Shown here piece by piece: positions 9,470-18,217 of a stretch of 64,000 nt of DNA. The notes below the pieces were generated by a model. The model was not told the origin of the DNA. It saw nothing but the letters and a program-made list of their open reading frames with translations, and did no database searches. Position 1 is the first letter of the stretch. Every line of letters starts with the position of its first letter. The position numbers and the translations under genes were made by a program. Origin of the DNA: Rhizobium sp. L51/94 (GTDB taxonomy: Bacteria; Pseudomonadota; Alphaproteobacteria; Rhizobiales; Rhizobiaceae); contig NZ_CP072141.1 of NCBI RefSeq assembly GCF_019355555.1, forward strand, positions 1,606,001-1,670,000. Reading direction: 5' to 3'.

Positions 9470-9925
9470 TTATTCGCCGCGCCGGGCTTGGAAAAATGCC
9501 TTGAGGATATCGCTGGCATCGCTTTCGGCGAGGCCTGAATAGACCTCCGGACTGTGATGGCATGTCGGCTGCGCAAAGAAGCGCACGCCGTTGTCGATGC
9601 CGCCGCCTTTCGGATCCTCCGCGCCATAGTAGAGCCTGCGGATGCGGGCGAACGAAATGGCCGCCGCACACATCGTGCAGGGCTCCAGCGTCACGTAGAG
9701 ATCGGCATCGACCAGCCGTTCCTGGCCTAGCGTTGCGCTGGCAAGCCGGATCGCCACTATTTCGGCATGGGCAGTGACATCGTTCAATTCCCGGGTCCGG
9801 TTGCCCGCTATGGCGATGACGGTGTTGTCGAGAACCACCACGGCGCCGATCGGCACTTCGCCACGCTGTCCGGCGGCGCGCGCTTCATCCAGCGCCAGCG
9901 CCATGAAATGATTTGTCCTCGCCAT
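9470..9925 (-). CDS. tadA: tRNA-specific adenosine deaminase (A34 to I34)
   Basis: The 151-residue zinc enzyme converts adenosine 34 of tRNA-Arg(ACG) to inosine. The zinc and catalytic motifs are HAE (in DVTAHAEIVAIR) and PCTMC (in VTLEPCTMCAAAI), in the order and spacing of the CMP/dCMP deaminase family. The start MARTNHFMALAL at 9925 matches the family length. The open frame extends 26 codons further without similarity. It is divergent from the pseudouridine synthase gene at 10011. Confidence 0.93.
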   Translation of the reverse strand: MARTNHFMALALDEARAAGQRGEVPIGAVVVLDNTVIAIAGNRTRELNDVTAHAEIVAIRLASATLGQERLVDADLYVTLEPCTMCAAAISFARIRRLYYGAEDPKGGGIDNGVRFFAQPTCHHSPEVYSGLAESDASDILKAFFQARRGE

Positions 9926-10010
9926 CAAGATTTTCCACTTAACCGAAGCGGCGTGACCTGATAGGACACGCCAAAGACCAATTTGGTCTAAAAACTCAGG
10001 CAAACATCAA

Positions 10011-12125
10011 ATGACATTCAATGACAAGCCCAAGCGGCCTGGGTCCAAGCCCTTTCTTCGCGATAAGCCGATGCCGAAGCGCGAAGACACCAATGCTGCA
10101 AAACCTGCGCCGTCGAAGCTGACCAAGGCGAATATCCCGGATGACGCCGAGCGTATCTCCAAGGTGATGGCACGCGTCGGCGTCGCCTCCCGCCGCGATA
10201 TCGAGCGGATGATCATGGAAGGCCGCGTCAAGCTGAACGGCGTGCAGCTCGACAGCCCGGTCATCAACGTCACGCTGACGGACAAGATCGAAGTCGATGG
10301 CGTGCCGATCCGTGGTATCGAGCGCACCCGTCTGTGGCTCTACCACAAGCCTGCCGGCCTGGTGACCACCAATGCCGATCCGGAAGGCCGCGATACCGTA
10401 TTCGACAACCTGCCGGACGACCTGCCGCGCGTCATGTCGATCGGCCGCCTAGACATCAACACAGAAGGCTTGTTGCTGCTGACCAACGACGGCGGCCTTG
10501 CCCGCGTGCTGGAATTGCCGACCACCGGCTGGCTGCGTCGCTACCGCGTTCGCGCCCATGGCGAGATCGACCAGGATGCGCTCGACAAGCTGAAAGAAGG
10601 CATCGCCGTCGATGGCGTGCTCTATGGCTCTATCGAGGCAACGCTCGACAAGGTGCAGGGCTCCAACGTCTGGATCACCATGGGTCTTCGCGAAGGCAAG
10701 AACCGCGAAATCAAGAACGTCCTCGGCGCGCTCGGCCTCGAGGTTAATCGCCTGATCCGCATTTCCTACGGCCCGTTCCAGCTCGGCGACCTGCCGGAAG
10801 GCCAAGCCGTAGAAGTCCGTGGTCGAACGCTCCGCGACCAGCTCGGTCCACGCCTCGTCGAAGACGCCAAGGCGAATTTCGATGCGCCGATCTACAACGT
10901 GAGCGGTGGCGACGCAGCTGACGACGACGAAGCGCCCGCCGCCCGTCCGCAGCAGCGCGATGACTGGGTCAAGCGCGAAAAGTCCAGCGACAAGCGCGCT
11001 CCCGCCCGTGGCCATCTCGATACCAAGCGCGAGGACAGCAAGGGCGGTGCCCGTGGCAAGGACGACGACCGTCCGAAGCGCGCACCGATGACGACGCCGC
11101 GCCGCAGCGCCAATGTCTGGATGGCGCCCGGCGCCCGTCCTCTTGGCGAGAAGGCAGCTGAAAAGGTTGCCAAGAATCTCGAAAGATATGGCCCTTCGAC
11201 CCGTGGCCCGCGCGTGCGCCCCGGCTCCGAGCGCCCGGATGAAGGTCCGCGCGTCCGTGTCAGTCGCGTCAGCGACAGCGAAGGAGAGTGGATCCGCGCC
11301 ACTGACGATTCCGACGATGCCAAGGGCAAGGGCGGCGGTTTCGGCCGCAAGAGCGCCGGCGGCGACCGTCCGCCACGCGGCGACAAACCGTTTGGCGACC
11401 GTGCCCCGCGCGGCGACCGGCCCCAGGGTGCAAAGTCCTTCGGTGATCGTCCGGCCCGCAGCGACAAGCCATTCGGCGATCGTGCTCCGCGTGCCGAGAA
11501 GCCGTTCAGCGACCGCCCGCGTGGCCCGAGCCGCCCGCGTACCGAGGGCGAGGATCGCCCACGGACCAGCTCTTTCCGCAGTGACAGCCGCTCGGATGCC
11601 CCTCGTGGCGATCGTCCCTCCGGCGACCGGCCACCGCGCGGTGATCGTCCACAAAGCGATCGTCCTCGTGGCGACCGGCCCGAGCGCGCCCGTCCGCAGG
11701 GCGACCGCCCTTATTCCGGCAGGCCGCGCACTGAAGGCGAGGATCGTCCCCGTGCAAAGCCGTTCCGCTCCGACGCTCCGCGTGGCGATCGTCCTGTCCG
11801 CAGCGAACGTCCGCAGGGCGAACGTTCATTTGGTGACAAGCCGAGAAGCGACCGCCCGACACGGTCCTTCGATGGCGACCAGCGGTCCGAGCGTCCGGCA
11901 AGGACTGAACGTCCCTCCGGTGAGCGCTCGTATGGCGACAAGCCGGCCGGTGCAAAGCCCGCAGGCCGTCCTTATACAGGCAAGCCAGCCGGTAAATCCT
12001 TCGGTGGCAAGCCAGCGGGCAAGCCGGGTGCAAAGAGCTTTTCCGGCAAGCCACGCGACGGTGCCGGCAGCGGTCGTCCGGCAGGGGGTGCCCCAAGGGG
12101 TGGTCCGAAGGGCAAGAGAGGCTAA
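10011..12125 (+). CDS. rluB: rRNA pseudouridine synthase (RsuA/RluB family) with long repetitive C-terminal tail
   Basis: The first 290 or so residues are an RsuA/RluB-type enzyme that isomerises a uridine in rRNA, probably 23S U2605. They contain an S4 RNA-binding domain (ERISKVMARVGVASRRDIERMI...GRVKLNG), the catalytic Asp motif GRLDINTEGLLLLTNDG, and LREGKNREIKNVL. The family is normally about 250-330 residues, but this protein has 704. From about residue 290 onwards it is a low-complexity, highly basic region. From residue 440 it is built from GDRP/GDKPFGDR/RGDRP units, ending in GKPAGKP. The tail is probably disordered and may bind RNA. Exact target base is inferred. Confidence 0.92.
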   Translation: MTFNDKPKRPGSKPFLRDKPMPKREDTNAAKPAPSKLTKANIPDDAERISKVMARVGVASRRDIERMIMEGRVKLNGVQLDSPVINVTLTDKIEVDGVPIRGIERTRLWLYHKPAGLVTTNADPEGRDTVFDNLPDDLPRVMSIGRLDINTEGLLLLTNDGGLARVLELPTTGWLRRYRVRAHGEIDQDALDKLKEGIAVDGVLYGSIEATLDKVQGSNVWITMGLREGKNREIKNVLGALGLEVNRLIRISYGPFQLGDLPEGQAVEVRGRTLRDQLGPRLVEDAKANFDAPIYNVSGGDAADDDEAPAARPQQRDDWVKREKSSDKRAPARGHLDTKREDSKGGARGKDDDRPKRAPMTTPRRSANVWMAPGARPLGEKAAEKVAKNLERYGPSTRGPRVRPGSERPDEGPRVRVSRVSDSEGEWIRATDDSDDAKGKGGGFGRKSAGGDRPPRGDKPFGDRAPRGDRPQGAKSFGDRPARSDKPFGDRAPRAEKPFSDRPRGPSRPRTEGEDRPRTSSFRSDSRSDAPRGDRPSGDRPPRGDRPQSDRPRGDRPERARPQGDRPYSGRPRTEGEDRPRAKPFRSDAPRGDRPVRSERPQGERSFGDKPRSDRPTRSFDGDQRSERPARTERPSGERSYGDKPAGAKPAGRPYTGKPAGKSFGGKPAGKPGAKSFSGKPRDGAGSGRPAGGAPRGGPKGKRG
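11341..12110 (+). repeat. Tandem imperfect repeats encoding the RluB tail
   Basis: This part of the gene consists of short imperfect direct repeats of about 15-30 bases coding for G-D-R/K-P-x-x-x units. It also contains a larger duplicated block: TEGEDRPR...FRSD...APRGDRP occurs at about 11545 and again at about 11730. The periodic base composition opens long reading frames in other phases and on the other strand. Such repeats are prone to slippage, so length may vary between strains. Confidence 0.8.
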
Positions 12126-12131
12126 CGGACG

Positions 12132-12692
12132 GTGAGGATTGTCGGCGGAGAGTTTCGCGGTCGGTCTCTAGCCGTGCCCAAGTCCAATGCGATCCGGCCA
12201 ACGGCTGACCGGACGCGGGAGAGCCTGTTCAATATCCTCAGCCACGCCTATCCCGAGGCGATCGACGCGACGCGCATGATGGACCTCTTCGCCGGCACCG
12301 GCGCGGTCGGCCTCGAGGGCGCCTCGCGCGGCTGCCGCCACGTGCTGTTTGTCGAAAGCAGCGTCGAGGGCCGTGGCCTTCTCTGGGAAAATATCGATGC
12401 GCTCGGCCTGCACGGCCGGACGCGCATGCTGCGTCGCGACGCCACCGATCTCGGCAGCGTCGGCAATCTCGAGCCGTTCGACTTCCTGTTCGCGGATCCA
12501 CCTTATGGCCACGGCCTCGGCGAGAAAGCCTTCGCGGCGGCAGCCGATGGCGGTTGGCTGGTGCCGGGCGCCCTTGCGATCCTCGAAGAGCGTGCCGATA
12601 TCGTCGTCAACGCTCCTGCAGATTACGTATTGCTGGAGGTCAGAACCTTTGGCGACAGCAAGATGCACTTTTTCCGCTACCAGCCGGCTTGA
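12132..12692 (+). CDS. rsmD: 16S rRNA (guanine966-N2)-methyltransferase
   Basis: The 186-residue SAM-dependent enzyme methylates G966 of 16S rRNA. It shows RIVGGEFRGRSL at the N-terminus, RPTADRTRESLFNIL, the SAM motif DLFAGTGAVGLEGASRG and the catalytic DPPYG (FLFADPPYG). Length is normal for the family. The start is GTG, 6 bases after the pseudouridine synthase stop, which puts two rRNA modification genes in one operon. Confidence 0.96.
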   Translation: MRIVGGEFRGRSLAVPKSNAIRPTADRTRESLFNILSHAYPEAIDATRMMDLFAGTGAVGLEGASRGCRHVLFVESSVEGRGLLWENIDALGLHGRTRMLRRDATDLGSVGNLEPFDFLFADPPYGHGLGEKAFAAAADGGWLVPGALAILEERADIVVNAPADYVLLEVRTFGDSKMHFFRYQPA

Positions 12693-12695
12693 GTT

Positions 12696-13568
12696 ATGAA
12701 CACGATGACCAGACTGGGTGATGAGATCACCGACACCGCCTACAGATCGTCGCAGCCATCCGTGGCCGTCTCCTTCGGCGGTGGCGGTGCGCGTGGGCTT
12801 GCCCATATCCACATCATCGAGGCGCTGGACGAACTCGGCATCCGGCCGGTCGCCATTTCCGGCTCGTCGATCGGCGCGATCATGGGTGCAGGCATGGCGT
12901 CTGGCATGAGCGGGCTCGAGATCCGCGACCACGCTCTCTCCAGCATCGGCAACAAGAAGGCTGTCGCCAACCGGATCTGGGGTCTCAGGCCGAAGTCGGT
13001 ACGCGGCCTGAAGATCGGACAGTTCGATCTCGAGCGTGTGCTGCGGGCCTTTTTGCCGCATCAGGTGCCGGATAGTTTCGACGGTCTGCGCATTCCGATG
13101 AAGGTGATCGCTACCGATTATTATGGCCAGGCCGAGGTGGTCATCGAAGATGGCGATCTTATCGAGGCGCTAGCCGCTTCCGCCGCCATTCCGGCCGTTT
13201 TCATGCCCGTGCGGCGAAACGACCGCGTCATGATCGACGGCGGCATTATCAATCCGGTGCCTTACGAACATCTGATGGATCTTGCCGATATCGTCATCGG
13301 CGTCGATGTTGTCGGCGCGCCGGATGGCGACGGTACCCATGTGCCGAACCGCATGGAAAGCCTGTTCGGCAGCGGCCAGTTGATGATGCAGACGGCGATT
13401 GCCCTGAAGCTCCGCCTGCGTCCGCCGCAGATCTTCCTCTGCCCAGCAGTCGGGCGCATCGGCGTCATGGATTTCCTGAAAGCTCGCGAAATCCTCGCCA
13501 TGTCCGTCGGCATCAAGGACGAGCTGAAATATGCGCTCGATGAGATCCTGACCGCACGCCAGACCTAG
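12696..13568 (+). CDS. Patatin-like phospholipase family protein (RssA-like)
   Basis: This 290-residue protein has the patatin signature: the oxyanion loop GGGGARGLAHI near residue 29, the nucleophile motif GSSIG near 57 and the DGG dyad (MIDGGIINPVPYE) near 181. It is probably a cytoplasmic or membrane-associated serine acylhydrolase; substrate unknown. It starts 3 bases after rsmD, so it is in the same operon. Its stop overlaps the stop of the convergent antiporter gene by 4 bases. Confidence 0.9.
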   Translation: MNTMTRLGDEITDTAYRSSQPSVAVSFGGGGARGLAHIHIIEALDELGIRPVAISGSSIGAIMGAGMASGMSGLEIRDHALSSIGNKKAVANRIWGLRPKSVRGLKIGQFDLERVLRAFLPHQVPDSFDGLRIPMKVIATDYYGQAEVVIEDGDLIEALAASAAIPAVFMPVRRNDRVMIDGGIINPVPYEHLMDLADIVIGVDVVGAPDGDGTHVPNRMESLFGSGQLMMQTAIALKLRLRPPQIFLCPAVGRIGVMDFLKAREILAMSVGIKDELKYALDEILTARQT

Positions 13569-15370
13569 AGACTCGCTGGCTCCGACAGATCGTCGCTGGC
13601 ATCGATGACTTCGACCGACCGCTTTGGCTTGATCAGCGGTTCCGGCTTGACCGGCTTCGAAAACAGCATGTCGGCACCTGCCTGCGGACCTTCCGTCGTC
13701 TGCAGAATCAGTCGCTGCTCGTCGCGCCTGCGGATATCTTCCTGGATCGCCATTGCCTCCGCTTCACCGACTCCGAGTTCCTCGAGGGTCCGCCGGCCGA
13801 ACAATAGGCCTGATTCCAGCGTTTCACGCAGCTCGTAATCGACGCCCACTTTTCGCAGCGCGATGGAGTGGATGCGGTCGTAGCTGCGCACGAAAATCCG
13901 GGCATGGGAATATTCAGCCTGCACCAGTTCGACGATCTTGTCGGTGATTTCCCGCGTGTGGGTGCAGATGACCACGATCTTGGCGCGGTCTATGCCGGCG
14001 GAGCGCAGAACGTCCTTGCGGGTTCCATCGCCGAAATAGATGCGAAAACCAAAGGACGACGCCTGCCGGATGCGGTCGGCGGAAAAGTCGATCACCGTCA
14101 CCTCGCGGCCTCCGGCAAGCAGGATCTGTGCGGCGATCTGGCCGAAGCGCGAAAAACCGATCATCAGCACGTCGGCGCCGGCGCCCTCGAAATTCTCGTC
14201 GATCTCTTCATGCGCATCGCCTGACATCAGTCGCTTCGAGAGCGCCACGGCAAGCGGCGTCAGCGCCATCGACAGCGTGACGATGGCGATCAGCAACGAG
14301 GCAGTGCTGTCGGAAAGCAATCCGCCGGTGGACGCGGCGGTGCTGAACAGAACGAAGCCGAATTCGCCGCCCTGGGGCAGCAGCAGGGCGATGCGGATGG
14401 CGTCGTTATGCGACGAGCCCGATATCCGGCAGAGGGCATAGATGACCAGCGCCTTGATTGCCAGCAACACCGGCACGGCCATGAGGATGAAAAATGCGTG
14501 ATCGTAAATCACCTGAAGCTGCAGCGACAGGCCGACGGCAATGAAGAAAATCGCCAGCAGCACGCCGCGAAACGGTTCAATATCGGCCTCCAGCTCGTGC
14601 CTGTACGAGGATTCTGCCAGCATCACCCCGGAGAGGAAAGCGCCCATTGCCATCGACAGCCCCGCCATTTGCATCAGCGTGGCCGAGCCGAGCACGACAA
14701 ACAGTGCTGCTGCAATCATTGCCTCGCGGGCGCCGGTCCGGCCGATCACCTGGAACAGCGGCGTCAGCAGGTAGCGGCCGACCACGATCATGCCGGCTAC
14801 CGCGCCTATGGCGATGGCAAGATCGGTCAGGGGATGGGCTTCCTGTTTCGGCCCGTCGAGCACAGTGATCAGTGCCAGCAGCGGTACGATTGCGAGATCC
14901 TGGAACAGCAGCATCGAGAAGGATCGCTGGCCGTAACGGGTGTTGATGTCGCTCTGGTCGTCAAGGATCTGCATCGCGAAGGCGGTGGACGACAGCGCCA
15001 GGCCGAAGCCGGCAATGACGCTGCCGCGCCAGTCGACCATGCCCGTAAGCCATGCGGCGAGCGTAAGGGCCATGCCGGTGAAAATGACCTGGGCGCTTCC
15101 GAGGCCGAAGATATCCCTGCGCATCTGCCAGAGCCTGGTCGGCTTCAGTTCGAGGCCGATGATGAACAGCAGGAATACGACGCCAAGCTCGGCTACGCCG
15201 AGAACAGCTTCGCCGTCGCTTATGCCGTGCAATACGGGGCCGATGACGACGCCGGCCGCCAGGTAGCCGAGCACCGTGCCCAGACCGAGCTTCTTGAAGA
15301 TCGGTGCTGTAACGACGGTGCCGCCGAGCAGCAACAGCGTTTCGGTGAAGAAGGCGTTGGGGGCTGACAT
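13565..15370 (-). CDS. Monovalent cation:proton antiporter-2 family protein (KefB/KefC-type)
   Basis: The 601-residue protein has an N-terminal membrane part of about 12-13 helices with CPA2 features, such as GTVLGYLAAGVVIGP. A cytoplasmic TrkA-N (RCK) domain follows at about residues 405-520, shown by VLMIGFSRFGQIAAQILLAGG and FGDGTRKDVLRSAGI. It probably exports K+ in exchange for H+, gated by nucleotide or glutathione adducts as in Kef. A KefF/KefG-type ancillary gene is not adjacent. The ATG at 15370 (MSAPNAFFTETLLLL) is chosen; a 30-codon upstream extension lacks similarity. The 3' end overlaps the patatin gene tail to tail. Confidence 0.9.
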   Translation of the reverse strand: MSAPNAFFTETLLLLGGTVVTAPIFKKLGLGTVLGYLAAGVVIGPVLHGISDGEAVLGVAELGVVFLLFIIGLELKPTRLWQMRRDIFGLGSAQVIFTGMALTLAAWLTGMVDWRGSVIAGFGLALSSTAFAMQILDDQSDINTRYGQRSFSMLLFQDLAIVPLLALITVLDGPKQEAHPLTDLAIAIGAVAGMIVVGRYLLTPLFQVIGRTGAREAMIAAALFVVLGSATLMQMAGLSMAMGAFLSGVMLAESSYRHELEADIEPFRGVLLAIFFIAVGLSLQLQVIYDHAFFILMAVPVLLAIKALVIYALCRISGSSHNDAIRIALLLPQGGEFGFVLFSTAASTGGLLSDSTASLLIAIVTLSMALTPLAVALSKRLMSGDAHEEIDENFEGAGADVLMIGFSRFGQIAAQILLAGGREVTVIDFSADRIRQASSFGFRIYFGDGTRKDVLRSAGIDRAKIVVICTHTREITDKIVELVQAEYSHARIFVRSYDRIHSIALRKVGVDYELRETLESGLLFGRRTLEELGVGEAEAMAIQEDIRRRDEQRLILQTTEGPQAGADMLFSKPVKPEPLIKPKRSVEVIDASDDLSEPASL

Positions 15371-15489
15371 GGTCTGTATCTTTCCGTAGGTAGGCAGTGC
15401 ATATGCTGTCGAGCCCCAAGAATCGACACGCTCGGCCTTGATGCTTTCGGTACTGCACAATAAATGGAAGACGAAGGAAAGGCCAACTC

Positions 15490-16836
15490 ATGTCCTCTGA
15501 AATCGATTCCGCAACACTACTTTCCCGCGCCAGCCAGCTGATAGATCTCGCCCGCAAGGCCGGTGCCGATGCCGCCGATGCGGTCGTCGTGCGTTCCCGG
15601 TCGCAATCGGTGAGTGTACGCCTCGGTAAGGTCGAGGGCACAGAGTCCTCCGAAAGCGATGACTTCTCGCTGCGCGTCTTCGTCGGCAACCGGGTCGCCA
15701 ACGTTTCGGCCAATCCGGGTTTCGATCTTCAGGTCCTGGCTGAACGCGCCGTTGCCATGGCGAAGGTGTCTCCGGAGGATCCGTTTGCGTGTCTCGCGGA
15801 CGACGACAAGCTGGCCCGCAACTACCCAGATCTCGATCTCTATGACCCGACCGAAGTCTCCACCGACCAGCTGCGTGAAGCCGCGCTGGCGATGGAGGAG
15901 GCAGGTCTTGCCGTCAAGGGCGTCAGCAAGTCCTCCGGCTCCGGCGCATCGGCCGGCATGGGCGGCATGGTGCTGGTGACCTCCCGCGGCTTCGAAGGTG
16001 CCTACATGGGCTCGCGGTTCGGCCGATCCGTCAGCGTTATCGCCGGCGAAGGCACGGGCATGGAGCGCGACTACGATTTCGACAGCCGTCTCTACTTTGC
16101 CGATCTGGATTCCGCCGAGGACATCGGCCGCCGCGCCGGAGAGCGGGTGGTCAAGCGCATCAATCCGCGCCAGGTGCCGACCGGTAAGAATGTCACCGTG
16201 GTCTTCGACCCCCGCGTCGCCCGCAGCTTCGTCGGACACATCGGCGGCGCCATCAACGGCTCCTCGGTCGCCCGCAAGTCGAGCTTCCTGCGCGACAAGA
16301 TGGGCCAGCAGGTGCTGAAATCCGGAATGTACATCACCGACGATCCACTCATCGTGCGCGGCTCTGCCTCGCGTCCCTTCGATGGCGAAGGTGTCAGCGG
16401 CCAGCGTCTGGTGATGATCGAGGATGGCGTGCTCAAGCATTGGTTCCTGTCGACATCGACCGGTCGGGAGATCGGCATGCCGACCAACGGCCGTGGCGTT
16501 CGCGGCGGCACAACGGTTACGCCATCATCCACCAATCTTGCGCTAGAGCCCGGCGAGATGTCGCCGGAAGAGCTGATCAAGAGCGTCAAGGACGGGTTCT
16601 ACGTCACCGAACTGATCGGCCAGGGCGTCAACATGATCACCGGCGAATACAGCCGTGGCGCAACAGGTTTCTGGATCGAGAACGGCGAGCTGACATTTGC
16701 AGTGTCGGAGGTGACCATTGCCTCCAATCTCAAGGACATGTTCATGCGCTTCACGCCGGCCAACGATATCGACCGGAGCTTCAGCACAGCAGCGCCGACC
16801 ATAGCCATCGAAGGCATGACGCTGGCCGGCCTCTAG
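15490..16836 (+). CDS. pmbA: TldD/PmbA family metalloprotease-like protein
   Basis: The 448-residue protein matches the PmbA (TldE) branch, with an N-terminal ADAADAVVVRSRSQSVSVRLGKVEG region and the C-terminal TNGRGVRGGTTVTPSSTNLALEPGEMSPEELI and GEYSRGATGFWIENGELTF blocks. TldD and TldE form a complex that degrades small unfolded peptides; the zinc-binding HExxxH sits in TldD and is absent here, as expected for PmbA. Length is normal. It is divergent from the antiporter gene and precedes cysQ by about 100 bases. Confidence 0.93.
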   Translation: MSSEIDSATLLSRASQLIDLARKAGADAADAVVVRSRSQSVSVRLGKVEGTESSESDDFSLRVFVGNRVANVSANPGFDLQVLAERAVAMAKVSPEDPFACLADDDKLARNYPDLDLYDPTEVSTDQLREAALAMEEAGLAVKGVSKSSGSGASAGMGGMVLVTSRGFEGAYMGSRFGRSVSVIAGEGTGMERDYDFDSRLYFADLDSAEDIGRRAGERVVKRINPRQVPTGKNVTVVFDPRVARSFVGHIGGAINGSSVARKSSFLRDKMGQQVLKSGMYITDDPLIVRGSASRPFDGEGVSGQRLVMIEDGVLKHWFLSTSTGREIGMPTNGRGVRGGTTVTPSSTNLALEPGEMSPEELIKSVKDGFYVTELIGQGVNMITGEYSRGATGFWIENGELTFAVSEVTIASNLKDMFMRFTPANDIDRSFSTAAPTIAIEGMTLAGL

Positions 16837-16934
16837 AGTGCCTGCGTTTGGAAGTGCATAAAAACAAAGAGATAGAGCATTTTTGCGTTTCCGTGAAACG
16901 CTGAGATGCCCTAGGCCGATACGGGAACCAAATC

Positions 16935-17744
16935 ATGGCCGAGAGCGCAACGTTCAGCTGGGAAAGCGACCTGGAGCTGATTGTCCAGGCGGCCAAGGAG
17001 GCCGGCGAAGTGGCGCTCGGCTTCTTCCGGCAGTCTCCGGAAGTCTGGTGGAAAAATGGCGGGCAATCGCCTGTCAGCGCCGCAGACTATGCCGCCAACG
17101 ATGCGCTCTCCAGAGTGCTGCAGGCAGCCCGTCCTGACTACGGCTGGCTCTCCGAAGAGACAGACGACGCATCCGACCGCCTCCAGCGCCGCACGTTGTT
17201 CGTCGTCGATCCGATAGACGGGACGCGCGGGTTTCTGGCTGGCTCGGAGATCTGGTGCATCAGTGTCGCTGTCGTCACCGACGGGCGCCCTGTTGCCGGC
17301 GTTCTATTCGCGCCAGCGCTCCGCGAACTCTATGTCGCGGGGCGCGAAGGGCCTGCGCTCAAGAACGGCAATATACTCAAGGTGTCCGAGCCAAGAGCCG
17401 GCGATGTCCATCGGCTGGCAACTGCCGAAGACATGATTGCCGGCTTTGGCGCGGCGTTCCGCAGCACCGTCCAGCGCGTCAAGCACATCCCATCGCTTGC
17501 CTACCGCCTCGCCATGGTGGCCGACGGAAGGCTGGAAGGTACGTTGGTCAAGCGCGATTCCCATGACTGGGATCTGGCTGCAGCCGACCTGATCCTGCAG
17601 CGTGCCGGGGGGCAGCTTGTCGACCTTGCCGGCGACCTGCTTGTCTACAACAAGGCCGTGGTCAAGCATGCCGAACTTTGTGGTGCCGGAGAGGCCCTGA
17701 TGCCGGAATTCCTGCATCAGCTTGCCTCCCGACGAGACGGTTGA
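16935..17744 (+). CDS. cysQ: 3'(2'),5'-bisphosphate nucleotidase / inositol monophosphatase family (CysQ-like)
   Basis: This 269-residue metal-dependent phosphatase has WLSEETDD (Glu of the metal site), DPIDGTRGF near residue 95 and HDWDLAAADLIL near 213, the FIG/IMPase fingerprint. CysQ hydrolyses 3'-phosphoadenosine 5'-phosphate formed during sulfate assimilation. A role as inositol monophosphatase or another sugar phosphatase cannot be excluded from motifs alone. It is followed by DUF4170 and Kdo/lipid A genes. Confidence 0.85.
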   Translation: MAESATFSWESDLELIVQAAKEAGEVALGFFRQSPEVWWKNGGQSPVSAADYAANDALSRVLQAARPDYGWLSEETDDASDRLQRRTLFVVDPIDGTRGFLAGSEIWCISVAVVTDGRPVAGVLFAPALRELYVAGREGPALKNGNILKVSEPRAGDVHRLATAEDMIAGFGAAFRSTVQRVKHIPSLAYRLAMVADGRLEGTLVKRDSHDWDLAAADLILQRAGGQLVDLAGDLLVYNKAVVKHAELCGAGEALMPEFLHQLASRRDG

Positions 17745-17803
17745 CCTTTCACCCAAAATCGCTCAGATGAGCGTTGGGGGAGCGATAGGAAAGAAAGACA
17801 GAT

Positions 17804-18055
17804 ATGACTGACTCCAGCGCTAAAAAGCAGCTTTTGCATCTCGTTTTCGGCGGCGAACTCGAAAATCTCAACGACGTGAATTTCCGTGATCTGAGCGGCC
17901 TCGACATCGTCGGTATTTTCCCCGATTATGCCAGCGCGCACATGGCCTGGAAGGCCAAGGCTCAGCAGACTGTCGATAACGCTCATATGCGCTATTTCAT
18001 CGTTCACATGCATCGCCTGCTCGATCCGCAGGATTCAGCCTCTCCCAAAGGCTGA
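17804..18055 (+). CDS. DUF4170 domain protein
   Basis: This is an 83-residue soluble protein matching DUF4170, a short alphaproteobacterial family (HLVFGGEL...FRDLSGLDIVGIFPDYASAHMAWKAKAQQTVDNAHMRYFIVHMHRLLDP, given here in part). GGAAAGAAAG precedes the start. It lies between cysQ and waaA, a recurrent position, so a link with lipid A/Kdo assembly is plausible. No biochemical function is known to me. Confidence 0.85.
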   Translation: MTDSSAKKQLLHLVFGGELENLNDVNFRDLSGLDIVGIFPDYASAHMAWKAKAQQTVDNAHMRYFIVHMHRLLDPQDSASPKG

Positions 18056-18217
18056 TTGCGGAAACCATTGATACAGCCGTGATTGTCGCGGGTCGGTCAT
18101 AAATTTGCCAAGCATCTGGTTTTACTGCTCTTTTCGAGCTAAAACTTTATTTAGTCCAGTCGCAACAGTTTGGGTTTTGGCATTGATGACGATCACCACG
18201 GATCGGAGGCTTCTGCG

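Noticed and set aside
10449..11654. A 401-codon open frame on the minus strand across the rluB gene
   Set aside because: It is antisense to a firmly assigned gene and its Ala/Thr/Arg-rich product mirrors the repetitive GC-rich tail. No ribosome site or similarity.
11341..12110. Short direct repeats resembling a CRISPR array
   Set aside because: Repeat units are imperfect, variable in length, keep one reading frame and encode GDRP-type units; there are no unique spacers or cas genes.
11113..12135. A 340-codon open frame on the plus strand in another phase of the rluB tail
   Set aside because: It is produced by the periodic repeats; the real frame continues the pseudouridine synthase and carries its conserved motifs.
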